The position numbers and the translations under genes were made by a program. A stretch of DNA of 64,000 nucleotides from Petrimonas sulfuriphila. Lineage in GTDB: Bacteria > Bacteroidota > Bacteroidia > Bacteroidales > Dysgonomonadaceae. The notes under the pieces are model-generated. The model was not told the DNA's origin. It saw only the letters and a program-made list of their open reading frames with translations, and made no database searches. Position 1 is the first letter of the stretch, and the number at the start of each line of letters is the position of its first letter. Shown piece after piece: positions 1-8,782 of this stretch. The stretch lies in the NCBI RefSeq assembly GCF_051201015.1, contig NZ_JBPEHI010000010.1, one strand, 5' to 3'.

Positions 1-870
1 CTGCAGTACGGCCATCACGGCACAGTTGTTTTCGCTTTCCGGAGTAGAGGCACCTAAGTGCGGCACAGGAATAACACCGGGGACATTGATCATCTTTTCG
101 TTGGGAAAATCAGTTACATACTCGCTCACAATACCGGCCTCCAAAGCATCGATCATGTCCGCATCGTTCACAAGCTCTCCCCTGGAAAGATTGATTATCC
201 GCACTCCCTCTTTCATTTGAGCAAACGCCTCCTTGTTGAGCATACCTTTTGTCTCATCCGTCAAAGGGATGTGCAACGTGATGTAATCGCAGTGCTTGAA
301 AACTTTCTTCAGATCGTTAGCTTTTTTCACCGAACGCGATAAACCCCATGCATGATCAACAGAAATATAGGGATCGTATCCGTAAACATCCATTTCCATG
401 TTTACCGCTGCATTGGCAACCATTACTCCAATAGCTCCAAGTCCAATTACACCTAGCTTTTTGTCGCGAATTTCCGGTCCTACAAATTGCGCTTTTCCTT
501 TCTCTACCTGCTTGGGCACATCGTCCCCTGTTAACGACCGTGTCCAGTTAATCCCTTCCACAATCTTTCTCGACGACAAAAGCATGGCAGCAATTGCGAG
601 TTCCTTTACCGCATTGGCATTGGCCCCCGGCGTATTGAAAACAACGATTCCTTTTTCCGCGCATTTGTCTACGGGGATATTATTAACTCCGGCTCCGGCA
701 CGTGCTATACAATGCAAACTATCGGGAAATTCCATCTCATGCAACGACGCGCTGCGTAAGATGATCCCATGCGGTGCATCCATTTTTTCACCTACTTCAA
801 AGTTTTGTCCGAATTTTTCCAACCCCGATTCGGAAATTCCGTTCAGGGTTTTAATCTTGTACTTACCCAT
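1..870 (-). CDS. serA: D-3-phosphoglycerate dehydrogenase, 3' end outside window
   Basis: The first 290 codons are present, from an ATG at 870; the C-terminus continues past the left edge. The enzyme oxidises 3-phosphoglycerate to 3-phosphohydroxypyruvate with NAD+, the first step of serine synthesis in the cytoplasm. I translated this frame directly. It starts MGKYKIKTLNG, contains a Rossmann dinucleotide motif (GLGAIG), the helix and strand pattern of the D-2-hydroxyacid dehydrogenases, the substrate-binding arginine segment NLSRGELV, and ends in NNCAVMAVLQ. Related Bacteroides enzymes are a little over 300 residues, so only about 15 residues are missing. No ACT domain can fit in that length, which matches the short Bacteroidetes form. 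A good promoter lies 80 nt upstream. SerA is the best call; another hydroxyacid dehydrogenase is possible but less likely. Confidence 0.88.
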   Translation of the reverse strand, partial: MGKYKIKTLNGISESGLEKFGQNFEVGEKMDAPHGIILRSASLHEMEFPDSLHCIARAGAGVNNIPVDKCAEKGIVVFNTPGANANAVKELAIAAMLLSSRKIVEGINWTRSLTGDDVPKQVEKGKAQFVGPEIRDKKLGVIGLGAIGVMVANAAVNMEMDVYGYDPYISVDHAWGLSRSVKKANDLKKVFKHCDYITLHIPLTDETKGMLNKEAFAQMKEGVRIINLSRGELVNDADMIDALEAGIVSEYVTDFPNEKMINVPGVIPVPHLGASTPESENNCAVMAVLQ

Positions 871-950
871 TATTTATTGTTAATTAGAGAATTACTATCG
901 ACGAGCAGATGTTTTTATTATTTGAAACAAATGACTTCAAATTTCGAACG

Positions 951-983
951 CAAAGATATAAAATCTTCATCTCATTTTACAAT
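951..983 (-). promoter_or_regulatory. Promoter of serA
   Basis: Read on the minus strand, 958-951 is TATCTTTG, a perfect Bacteroidetes -7 box (TAnnTTTG). A TTG lies about 21 nt further upstream near 982-980. Transcription would begin near 947, giving a leader of roughly 75 nt before the serA ATG at 870. Confidence 0.6.
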
Positions 984-1019
984 TTATTACAAAAAATAGT
1001 AAGAATAAGTCAAGTTGTA

Positions 1020-3692
1020 TTAATACTCATCCCGGGTATGGTTTATCCCCAGTAATTTCACCGCTTCTACCACAACAATCGGAACAAACGACAGCCCGAC
1101 AACATACAGCCAGTGAACTCCATCCATTTCGACAATCTTAAAGATGTCACGGATGGCGGGTAAAAACAATACAATGAGCATCAAAACAGCCGACGCGAGA
1201 ATGGCAAGCACTAGCGCCTTGTTGCTCATCGGGCTTGTTCTGAAAGACGACCGCCTGTTGGAATGTAGGTTACGCACGTGCAGCAGCTGTGAAAAAGCCA
1301 GTACAGCAAACGCCATGGTCTGCCCCAGCTGTTGTCCGCCATCGTTGAATCCTATCCGGTAAGCGGCCAGCGAGATCAGACCAATGGTCATTCCCTGGTA
1401 AAAAATGCGCCAGGTCATTCCCCGGGTGAAGAAGCCCCGCTTCGGGTCACGCGGATGGCGGGTCATAATGTCTTTTTCTGCCGGGTCCATGCTCAGCGCC
1501 AGTGCCGGCAGGCTATCGGTAACCAGGTTTATCCAGAGGATCATGATAGGCGTAAGCGGATTTCCAAGGTTGAAGACAGAAGCGATAAAAATCAGCAATA
1601 CTTCGCCCACATTAGCGGAGAGCAGGAATTGAATGGCTTTGAGAATATTATCGTAAATGCGGCGGCCCTCTTCCACAGCCCCAACAATGGTGGCAAAATT
1701 GTCATCGGTAAGCACTACATCCGATGCGTCCTTGGCCACCTCGGTTCCCACAATCCCCATTGAGACGCCAATATCAGCCTGCTTAAGCGCAGGTGCATCG
1801 TTTACCCCATCACCGGTCATTGCCACAATATCTCCGTGTGATTGCCATGCTTTTACTATCCTCACCTTGTGCTCGGGTGCCACACGCGCATAAACCGAGT
1901 ATTTCTCTATGTCACGATAAAGTTCCTCGTCGGGTATTTCCTGCAACACATTTCCGGCCACTGCCTTATCGCCTTCGGTATAAATCCCGATCTCAGCGGC
2001 AATGGCCACGGCTGTCACCTTATGATCACCCGTTATCATCACCGGGCGTATTCCTGCGGTCTTGCATTTCTTTACGGCTTCCACCACTTCGGGACGGGCC
2101 GGATCGATCATCCCCAACATACCGATAAACACCAGGTTTCTTTCAATGGTCTCTGCATCTACACGGTCTGGGAGCCGGTCAATGTCTCTATACGCCACGG
2201 AAAGAACCCGCAGCGCAGATTTAGCCATCCGGTTGTTTTCGTTCCGGATCGTGGTTATGTCTTCTTCGGTAATGGTGCGGACTTTCCCGTGCATCAGGAT
2301 GTGCGTGGTAACCGCCAGCACTTCGTCGAGGCCACCCTTGACGTTCACACGCAGCTTCCCATCGGCCATCTGATTGACGGTAGCCATCCGCTTCCGTTCC
2401 GAATCGAAAGGCACTTCCGAAACACGCGGATACTTCCGATCCTCTTCGTTCTTGTTCAGGTTCAGGGCAAGAGCAATATCCACAATAGCTGTCTCGGTAG
2501 GATCACCGGCGTTTTCGTGTGTACCGTCGGGCAACATTTTCAGGTGGGCATCGGTACAAAGGAGCGATGAGTTCAGCAGGATTCTCTCATCGTCGCTTAA
2601 CTCTTCAGGAACGGGCGGATTTCTGAAATCGATGCGATTTCCGCTTACCATTCCTTCCACCACGGTCATTTTATTTTGTGTGAGCGTTCCCGTCTTATCG
2701 GAGCAGATCACGGTGGTACTTCCCAACGACTCAACCGACGGCAGTGTACGCACGATGGCATTGAGCTTTACCAAACGCTGGACACCAATGGCCAGCACAA
2801 TGGTCGATACGATCTGCAAACCTTCAGGAATAGCTGCCACGGCAAGGCTTACAGCCATCATAAACATCTCCAGCCAATGATTTCCATACAGCATACCCAC
2901 GGCAAAAATCAACACACAGATGCCAAGCGCCACATAACCCAGAATTTTTCCGAGCTGCTCCAATCTTTTTCCCATCGGAGTTTCCGTCTCTTGTGCACTT
3001 TGCAGCATACCGGCAATCTTACCCACCTCGGTATCCATTCCCGTGCTAACTATCACTCCTTTTCCCCGACCGTAAGTTATTACACCGGTAGAAAAAGCCA
3101 TGTTGTCACGGTCTCCCAACGGAACATCTTCCGTATCAATTGCCTCCGTACTTTTTTCCGCCGGCACCGATTCCCCCGTAAGTGCCGATTCCTGAATCTT
3201 CAAGTTTACCGCTTCGATAAGGCGCATATCCGCAGGGATAATATCACCGGTGTCGAGAATCACTATATCGCCCGGAACAAGCTGCGTAGATACCGTTTCC
3301 GTCACTTCACCGTCCCGCAATACTTTTGACCGCGGTGCGCTCATCTTGTTCAGGGCATCGAGCGATGACTGAGCCTTGGTTTCTTCCATCACGCCGATAA
3401 TAGCATTTACGATAAGGATAGCAAGGATAATGAAGGTTTCGGTCAGCCCCTCTCCCTCCATCACGCCGATAACACCCGACACAGCTGCGGCTATAAGCAA
3501 TATAACCACCATACTGCTTCTGAACTGCTCAAAAAAGATTACCGCTATGGATTTTTGTTTCTTGGACGCCAGCTGATTAGGCCCTGCCTCTTCGAGTTTC
3601 TTTTTTGCTTCGGCAGAAGAAAGGCCTTGATCTGGAGATACATTGAACTGTTGCAACACCTCCCCGACAGGTTGGTTGAAAAATGGTTTCAT
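1020..3692 (-). CDS. Cation-translocating P-type ATPase (P2A, Ca2+-type)
   Basis: An 890-residue inner-membrane ion pump that couples ATP hydrolysis to cation export. Visible in order: N-terminal cation-ATPase domain (1-70), paired transmembrane helices (60-100), actuator loop with TGES at 172-175, TM4 PEGL at 289-292, phosphorylated aspartate D332 in DKTGT, nucleotide domain with KGG, hinge TGDGVND, and C-terminal helices containing NVGEV and NLVTD. The ligands E290, N and E of NVGEV, and N and D of NLVTD match those that bind Ca2+ in SERCA-type pumps, so calcium is the likely substrate. One oddity: the proline that normally follows PEGL is glutamine here (PEGLQ). The length is normal for P2A pumps. 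It stands alone, with no obvious partner gene. Ca2+ specificity is an inference from the family. Confidence 0.9.
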   Translation of the reverse strand: MKPFFNQPVGEVLQQFNVSPDQGLSSAEAKKKLEEAGPNQLASKKQKSIAVIFFEQFRSSMVVILLIAAAVSGVIGVMEGEGLTETFIILAILIVNAIIGVMEETKAQSSLDALNKMSAPRSKVLRDGEVTETVSTQLVPGDIVILDTGDIIPADMRLIEAVNLKIQESALTGESVPAEKSTEAIDTEDVPLGDRDNMAFSTGVITYGRGKGVIVSTGMDTEVGKIAGMLQSAQETETPMGKRLEQLGKILGYVALGICVLIFAVGMLYGNHWLEMFMMAVSLAVAAIPEGLQIVSTIVLAIGVQRLVKLNAIVRTLPSVESLGSTTVICSDKTGTLTQNKMTVVEGMVSGNRIDFRNPPVPEELSDDERILLNSSLLCTDAHLKMLPDGTHENAGDPTETAIVDIALALNLNKNEEDRKYPRVSEVPFDSERKRMATVNQMADGKLRVNVKGGLDEVLAVTTHILMHGKVRTITEEDITTIRNENNRMAKSALRVLSVAYRDIDRLPDRVDAETIERNLVFIGMLGMIDPARPEVVEAVKKCKTAGIRPVMITGDHKVTAVAIAAEIGIYTEGDKAVAGNVLQEIPDEELYRDIEKYSVYARVAPEHKVRIVKAWQSHGDIVAMTGDGVNDAPALKQADIGVSMGIVGTEVAKDASDVVLTDDNFATIVGAVEEGRRIYDNILKAIQFLLSANVGEVLLIFIASVFNLGNPLTPIMILWINLVTDSLPALALSMDPAEKDIMTRHPRDPKRGFFTRGMTWRIFYQGMTIGLISLAAYRIGFNDGGQQLGQTMAFAVLAFSQLLHVRNLHSNRRSSFRTSPMSNKALVLAILASAVLMLIVLFLPAIRDIFKIVEMDGVHWLYVVGLSFVPIVVVEAVKLLGINHTRDEY

Positions 3693-3837
3693 AGTTGTTT
3701 GTTTTGTTTGCGGTCATTAAGAAATTACTTATTCAGCTTTCACTCCGCTCCAGTCGAAAGCACCGTACCTGATAAAACAAACCGGAGGATAAATTGTTTG
3801 GAATGCCCTTAAGCCGTGCGACAACCGGACAAATACC

Positions 3838-3867
3838 GGCAGAGGCGCCATAAATGACGCCTCTGTC
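3838..3867. terminator. Stem-loop between two minus-strand genes
   Basis: GGCAGAGGCG (3838-3847) pairs with CGCCTCTGTC (3858-3867) with one G-U pair and a 10-nt loop. It lies just downstream of the lipoprotein gene ending at 3887. No clear T-run follows, so it may be a Rho-assisted terminator or a 3' stabilising hairpin. I saw nothing else notable in 3693-3886. Confidence 0.45.
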
Positions 3868-3886
3868 AACCGATACGGCCAATCCG

Positions 3887-4522
3887 TCAAAAATCAAAAC
3901 TCAGGATAATTCCGTTGACGGTTCCGCTAATGCTGTCGCACGTTCCGTCGGCTTTGATGGATCCGAGCAACAGAACGTCATATTCAATGCCGTTGCAGCG
4001 ATAACGGCCTTCTATCCGAAAGTGTGAGCCAGACGGATCGAACGTTGAACAACCAGGCTGTAATTTAAATGTTCCCGCAAAGGTAACACTCTGGTCAGTG
4101 TCCAGATACACCTCCCTGCCGTTGGTCAGGGGTACCCTAAAATGATTTATTGTCTCAGCTATGTTAATCAGTATAAATCCTCCCAGGCATTGATACGGCT
4201 CCAGGTTATAATTGATAACACCACCCAGGTTAATCGCGAGGTGTATATTGCCCCCTTTCCCATCCGGATAATCGTAGGTCCCATCGTATTTAACAGGATA
4301 ACTCGCGCTTCGAAAATCAGCACGCAACGTAGATTTCGTGCCCGTACCGCTTTCGTTGTTCATGCCTTGATTCACACCTTTGGTACCGGCATTAAACATG
4401 GCCAGTATAACTTCCTTTTGTTCCTGTTCCGACAATTCGTTATTGCTTTCTTCTTTGGAACACGAAACAACAGTAAAAAATAAGGCTGAAAAACCCAGGA
4501 GAAAGAGAAAAAACTTTTTCAT
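3887..4522 (-). CDS. Putative lipoprotein of unknown function
   Basis: A 211-residue protein with a lipoprotein signal: charged start MKKFF, a hydrophobic stretch, and the lipobox VVSCSK with the lipidated cysteine near residue 21. The next segment is polar and rich in E, N, K and S, and the C-terminal half is probably beta-rich (for example VTFAGTF and FRIEGRY). I do not recognise a family. The acidic residues directly after the cysteine could favour surface export in Bacteroidetes, but that is speculative. It is a single-gene unit with a hairpin downstream and an AT-rich spacer upstream. Confidence 0.65.
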   Translation of the reverse strand: MKKFFLFLLGFSALFFTVVSCSKEESNNELSEQEQKEVILAMFNAGTKGVNQGMNNESGTGTKSTLRADFRSASYPVKYDGTYDYPDGKGGNIHLAINLGGVINYNLEPYQCLGGFILINIAETINHFRVPLTNGREVYLDTDQSVTFAGTFKLQPGCSTFDPSGSHFRIEGRYRCNGIEYDVLLLGSIKADGTCDSISGTVNGIILSFDF

Positions 4523-4938
4523 ACAATTACGTCAGAGTTTAACGTGCTGACACCGCACTTTTTTAATTTCAAGAAGCAACGAGGAAAACAATGTGATTAA
4601 GCTACAAAATTAATAAATTGTCCGTTTTATTCACAAAAATAAAACATTTTTTTATAATTATTCTTAAATTATTTATAGTTTATCTGTTCACATTGCTGAA
4701 TAAAAGCATACAGAAAAAAATTTATAATTCTTTTTTACCTAAAAATTCAGAAAATAGTAATTCACTCAAAAACAGGTCAAATATATGTTATAAAACATAT
4801 TTTGTACAAGGGAAGATATCGTTAAAAATGGCTAACTTGCGTCGCTATTTTTGTAGTACGGCTCTGTATCTTTAATAAAGAGCAGAGTCGTTTTGTTGTA
4901 GAAACTTATACATTCAAGAAACATAAATTTTACTAATC
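4523..4938 (+). promoter_or_regulatory. AT-rich upstream region of the EF-G paralog
   Basis: This 416-nt gap holds no credible gene; the 85-codon frame inside it is low-complexity and AT-driven. It contains a -7 box TATTTTTG at 4846-4853 with no TTTG at the -33 position, so transcription probably needs an activator. Start is predicted near 4858, leaving an ~80-nt leader to the ATG at 4939. About 65 bp upstream of the start is the perfect inverted repeat 4783-4800. The rest is AT-rich spacer and the upstream region of the divergent lipoprotein gene. Confidence 0.55.
4783..4800. promoter_or_regulatory. 18-bp perfect inverted repeat, candidate activator site
   Basis: ATATGTT (4783-4789), a 4-nt spacer, then AACATAT (4794-4800). 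It is centred about 67 bp upstream of the predicted start of the EF-G paralog, the place where CRP-family activators often bind. In Bacteroides the CRP-like regulator Cur is known to activate the EF-G2 gene; that this is such a site is my inference. Confidence 0.4.
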
Positions 4939-7095
4939 ATGAAAGTTTACAAAACAAACGAAATCAAGAATATTGCTATTGTTGGCAATTCAGGATCGGG
5001 CAAGACCACTCTCGCTGAAGCAATGCTTTTCGAGTGTGGTCTTATAAAACGACGCGGCACGATAGATGGTAAAAATACCGTGAGTGACTATTTCCCTGTT
5101 GAAAAAGAGTATGGATATTCGGTATTCTCAACCGTATTCTCTTACGAATGGAAAAACAAGCTGATGACGTTGATCGATTGTCCGGGGTCGGACGATTTTT
5201 CTGGAAACATTTCATCGGCGCTTGGAGTAACCGATTTAGCCGTGATGCTGATTGATGCTACCAGCGGAGTAGAAGTGGGAACAATCAACCAATTCCGCCA
5301 GATCGAATCTCTTGATAAGCCGCTAATGTTTGTTATGAACCGCATTGACCATGAGAAAGCCGACTTCGAAAACACGATTACCAACCTGAAAGAATTTTAC
5401 GGGAACAAGGTCACCCCTATCCAGTATCCTACCGGGAGCGGCCTGGCATTCGACGGAATAGTGGATGTTCTCAAGCAGAAGCTGTATAAATGGAAGCCGG
5501 GAGCCACCGCGCCCGACGTGCTGGAGATACCCGACAGTGAAAAAGAAAAAGCTGGCGAATATTATCAAGTATTGTTGGAAGCAGCAGCTGAAAACGATGA
5601 GACATTGATGGAAAAATATTTCGATCAGGGCACACTGTCCGAAGAAGAGATGCTCGAAGGCATCCAGAAAGGGATGATCAGCCGGGATCTTTTTCCGGTG
5701 TTCTGTGTATCGGCAGAAAAAAACATGGCGGTCCACAGGCTGATGAATTTCCTTACCCTGGCGGCACCCTCACCCGATCAGGTTCCGTCTCCTCAAAACA
5801 GCGACGGAGAAACCGTAGAGCCCGATCCAGGAGCACTGACAAGCCTGTTCTTCTTCAAAACTACTGTTGAACCGCACATCGGCGAAGTTTCTTACTTCAA
5901 GGTGATGAGCGGAAAAGTAAAAGAAGGGGATGACCTGACCAATACCAACAGAAGTTCGAAGGAACGTATCGCTCAGATGTACCTGGTTGCCGGACAGATG
6001 CGTAACAAGGTGGAAGAACTGCAGGCAGGAAGCATTGCCGCTGCTGTCAAGCTGAAAGATGTCCGTACCGGCAATACACTGAATGCAAAAGGATCGGACA
6101 ACCGGTTCAACTTTATCCAGTTCCCCGAACCGCGTTACCGCAGGGCTGTAAAAGCTAGAACGGAAGCCAACTCCGAAAAACTGAGCGAAGCATTGACCCG
6201 TATGCGGGAAGAAGATCCGTCATTGGTTATTGAAGTTTCAAAAGAACTGAAGCAAACCATCGTTTCAGGACAAGGCGAGTTCCACCTGAAAACCATGAAA
6301 TGGAGACTCGAAAACAACGATAAAATTGAAATTGATTTCCTCGAACCTAAGATTCCGTATCGCGAAACCATCACCAAACAGTCCCGTGCCGATTACCGCC
6401 ATAAAAAACAGTCGGGTGGTGCCGGTCAGTTCGGCGAAGTTCACCTGATTGTGGAACCCTACACCGAAGGTATGCCCATGCCGGAAATTTACCGTTTTAA
6501 CGGCCAGGAATTCAAGATACAATCGCGCGACGTACAAACTATCGACCTTGATTGGGGTGGAAAGCTTGTTTTCGTGAACAGTATCGTGGGCGGTGCGATC
6601 GATGCCCGTTTCCTCCCGGCCATCCTGAAAGGAATCATGGGACGTATGGAGCAAGGCCCGCTGACCGGCTCTTATGCCCGTGACGTACGTGTTATCGTTT
6701 ACGACGGTAAGATGCACCCGGTTGACTCCAACGAAATCTCTTTTATGCTTGCCGGACGCAACGCGTTCAGCACCGCATTTAAAAATGCCGGGCCAAAGAT
6801 TCTGGAACCGATTTACGATGTGGTTGTTTCTGTTCCCAGCGACTATATGGGCGATGTGATGAGCGACCTGCAAGGGCGTCGTGCCATGATCATGGGTATG
6901 GAAAGTGAGAAAGGGTTTGAAAAACTGAAAGCCCGCGTTCCGTTGAAAGAGATGTCGAGTTATTCCACTTCTTTAAGTTCGCTTACCGGTGGCCGTGCGT
7001 CGTTCACCATGAAGTTTTCGGAATATGAACTCGTTCCGTCCGATGTTCAGGATAAGCTCCTGAAAGAATACGAGGCGGAAGAAAAGGAAGAGTAA
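4939..7095 (+). CDS. fusA2: EF-G paralog (EF-G2 type) lacking the catalytic histidine
   Basis: A 718-residue translational GTPase-fold protein with the five-domain layout and length of EF-G, which moves tRNA and mRNA through the ribosome. The G1 loop is GNSGSGKT (16-23), unlike canonical GHIDAGKT. In G3, the usual DTPGHVDF is DCPGSDDF (80-87), so the histidine needed for GTP hydrolysis is serine (S84). G4 is NRID (134-137). Switch I also lacks the usual GIT sequence. Domains IV and V are intact (GGAGQFGEV, GRRAMIMGME). Bacteroides encode an EF-G2 that works without GTPase activity during carbon starvation and gut colonisation; this protein has the expected features. The gene is monocistronic with a hairpin terminator. 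The housekeeping fusA is not in the window. The symbol is by analogy. Confidence 0.85.
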   Translation: MKVYKTNEIKNIAIVGNSGSGKTTLAEAMLFECGLIKRRGTIDGKNTVSDYFPVEKEYGYSVFSTVFSYEWKNKLMTLIDCPGSDDFSGNISSALGVTDLAVMLIDATSGVEVGTINQFRQIESLDKPLMFVMNRIDHEKADFENTITNLKEFYGNKVTPIQYPTGSGLAFDGIVDVLKQKLYKWKPGATAPDVLEIPDSEKEKAGEYYQVLLEAAAENDETLMEKYFDQGTLSEEEMLEGIQKGMISRDLFPVFCVSAEKNMAVHRLMNFLTLAAPSPDQVPSPQNSDGETVEPDPGALTSLFFFKTTVEPHIGEVSYFKVMSGKVKEGDDLTNTNRSSKERIAQMYLVAGQMRNKVEELQAGSIAAAVKLKDVRTGNTLNAKGSDNRFNFIQFPEPRYRRAVKARTEANSEKLSEALTRMREEDPSLVIEVSKELKQTIVSGQGEFHLKTMKWRLENNDKIEIDFLEPKIPYRETITKQSRADYRHKKQSGGAGQFGEVHLIVEPYTEGMPMPEIYRFNGQEFKIQSRDVQTIDLDWGGKLVFVNSIVGGAIDARFLPAILKGIMGRMEQGPLTGSYARDVRVIVYDGKMHPVDSNEISFMLAGRNAFSTAFKNAGPKILEPIYDVVVSVPSDYMGDVMSDLQGRRAMIMGMESEKGFEKLKARVPLKEMSSYSTSLSSLTGGRASFTMKFSEYELVPSDVQDKLLKEYEAEEKEE

Positions 7096-7126
7096 AAACC
7101 CGGGGAGAATCTCCAATATTTTACAG

Positions 7127-7156
7127 GAGGGTGTATCACAATGTGATTACACCCTC
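7127..7156. terminator. Bidirectional terminator hairpin
   Basis: GAGGGTGTATCACA (7127-7140) pairs with TGTGATTACACCCTC (7142-7156) with one bulged base. It sits between the convergent EF-G paralog and HAD genes and is followed by a T-rich stretch on the plus strand. Confidence 0.7.
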
Positions 7157-7197
7157 ATTCTATTCGGATACCTCTCTAAGAATTTCCAAAGAATGAG

Positions 7198-7827
7198 CTA
7201 TCTGGATCGGAACAACTCCAATATTTCGAGAGGTGCTTCCAGGAAATAGTCGGCTTTTATCTCTTCCCGGTTGTGTGTTCCCCAAACAGCAAGGGCAAAA
7301 TCTATCCCGGCAGAATGTGCGCACTGCTCATCGTAAAGGGTATCACCTATATAAATGGATTCCGGTTTCTTTGCATTCGACCGCTTAAGGTATTCCAGAA
7401 TAGGGTCTGGATGGGGCTTTGGGCGGGGGCTGTCATCCACACAAATAACCGTACCAAAGAAATGCTCCAACCCAAAAGTAGCAAAATCAGCATTAAATTC
7501 CTGCCGGCTTTTGGAAGTAACAATTCCCAGGATGTATCCCCTTTTTTTCAACTCCTTCAAAACCTCTTCAATTCCATCGAAAAGGCGTATGGATGAGTGG
7601 TATTTACGATAATTTTCGGCCCACATCAAGCTCGCTTTTCCGGCATCTTCAATTCCCAGCCGGGGAAACACTACCGAGTTGGGAATACCAAATGAAAACC
7701 GGAATTCATCCAACTCTCTTTTCTCTCCGGTAAGCTGAAAAAAAGTTTCCTGCGTGGCAAGCATGTCTGCCGTTTCCGTATTCAGCATGGTGCCGTCTAT
7801 GTCAAATATAATGTGTTTGTAGTTCAT
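7198..7827 (-). CDS. HAD-family phosphatase, phosphoglycolate phosphatase-like
   Basis: A 209-residue cytoplasmic hydrolase. Motif I is DIDGT with nucleophile D9 and acid/base D11; motif II is the TSK segment after the hydrophobic strand GIVTS; motif III and IV residues follow in RPKPHPD and YIGDTLYDEQCA. The helical cap between residues 15 and 80 is the C1 type of the Gph/PpaX/beta-phosphoglucomutase group. The substrate cannot be read from sequence: phosphoglycolate, pyrophosphate or a sugar phosphate are all possible. It is a single gene, convergent with the EF-G paralog and divergent from the transporter at 7901. Confidence 0.82.
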   Translation of the reverse strand: MNYKHIIFDIDGTMLNTETADMLATQETFFQLTGEKRELDEFRFSFGIPNSVVFPRLGIEDAGKASLMWAENYRKYHSSIRLFDGIEEVLKELKKRGYILGIVTSKSRQEFNADFATFGLEHFFGTVICVDDSPRPKPHPDPILEYLKRSNAKKPESIYIGDTLYDEQCAHSAGIDFALAVWGTHNREEIKADYFLEAPLEILELFRSR

Positions 7828-7900
7828 TTCTCAAATTTGGGGGACAAAGATACAAAACAAAACCGTTCTCCGAGCGTTAGAGACATGAAACATAACAGTT

Positions 7901-8704
7901 ATGCAAAAAACAATATTTCATATCAAGGAGATGGATTGTCCGTCTGAAGAAGAACTGGTCCGCATGAAACTGGACGAAATTCCGGATATTGCCAGAATTG
8001 ACATCAATATACAAGATCGAAAAGCAACCATTTTTCACCGGGCCAACACGGCCGAAATAGAAACGCTGCTGAACGAGTTAAAACTCGGCTCGTCGCTTGT
8101 TTCTTCGGAAGTTGTTGAAGAGAAACTTTCCGGCGCAGACGAGAATAAAAACAGAAAACAGAAAAAAATTCTCTGGACAGTGCTTTTTATCAACTTCGGA
8201 TTCTTCGTTATTGAAATGGGCACCGGCCTCGTTTCCCGTTCGATGGGGCTAGTTGCCGACAGCCTGGATATGCTTGCAGACGCTTTTATGTATGCCATCA
8301 GCCTATTTGCTGTTGGCAAAGCCGTAAGCACGAAGAAAAAAGTTGCCGGAGCCATTGGTTATTTCCAAATTTTACTTGCCTCAACCGGATTGTTTGAAGT
8401 TGCAAGGCGTTTCATTTTCAACGAATCCACTCCCGACTTTCAATTTATGATCGGCATCTCTATTCTTGCACTTGCCGCAAATGGAATCAGCCTTTACATC
8501 CTGGAAAAAGCCAAAAGCAATGAAGCACACATCCGGGCAAGCATGATATGCACATCAAATGATGTAATCATGAACCTGGGCGTCATTGTGGGTGGAATCC
8601 TGGTTTTTTTACTCGATTCTGCCATTCCTGATCTTGTTGTAGGTGTTGTCGTCTTTGGAGTTGTTATAAGAGGGGCGCTCCGGATACTGAAACTGGCAAA
8701 ATAG
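7901..8704 (+). CDS. CDF-like cation transporter with N-terminal metal-binding-like domain
   Basis: A 267-residue inner-membrane protein. Residues 1-65 form a ferredoxin-like heavy-metal-associated fold with the motif MDCPSEE, in which only one cysteine of the usual CxxC is kept. A charged linker (about 75-90) is followed by about six membrane helices of the cation diffusion facilitator type. The metal ligands differ from the textbook ones: TM2 has ADSLDMLAD with no HxxxD, and TM5 has CTSND where a histidine and aspartate are usual. The cysteine suggests a soft metal, but this is inference. No metal-responsive regulator is adjacent. The gene starts 73 nt from the divergent HAD gene. The family call is firm; substrate and direction are not. 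Confidence 0.75.
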   Translation: MQKTIFHIKEMDCPSEEELVRMKLDEIPDIARIDINIQDRKATIFHRANTAEIETLLNELKLGSSLVSSEVVEEKLSGADENKNRKQKKILWTVLFINFGFFVIEMGTGLVSRSMGLVADSLDMLADAFMYAISLFAVGKAVSTKKKVAGAIGYFQILLASTGLFEVARRFIFNESTPDFQFMIGISILALAANGISLYILEKAKSNEAHIRASMICTSNDVIMNLGVIVGGILVFLLDSAIPDLVVGVVVFGVVIRGALRILKLAK

Positions 8705-8739
8705 TCGGGGATTTAACACTTTCCGACCATAAAAAATGT

Positions 8740-8747
8740 TATTTTTG
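8740..8747 (+). promoter_or_regulatory. -7 box for the secreted protein gene
   Basis: TATTTTTG fits TAnnTTTG. The predicted start near 8752 supports translation from the ATG at 8783 (about 30-nt leader) rather than from the in-frame ATG at 8765 (about 12 nt). Confidence 0.5.
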
Positions 8748-8782
8748 TATCGTTATACAAATTTATGACTCAGGCTGACAAC

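Noticed and set aside
4618..4875. 85-codon plus-strand frame before the EF-G paralog
   Set aside because: Low-complexity AT-driven sequence without a family signal; it overlaps the promoter and inverted repeat.
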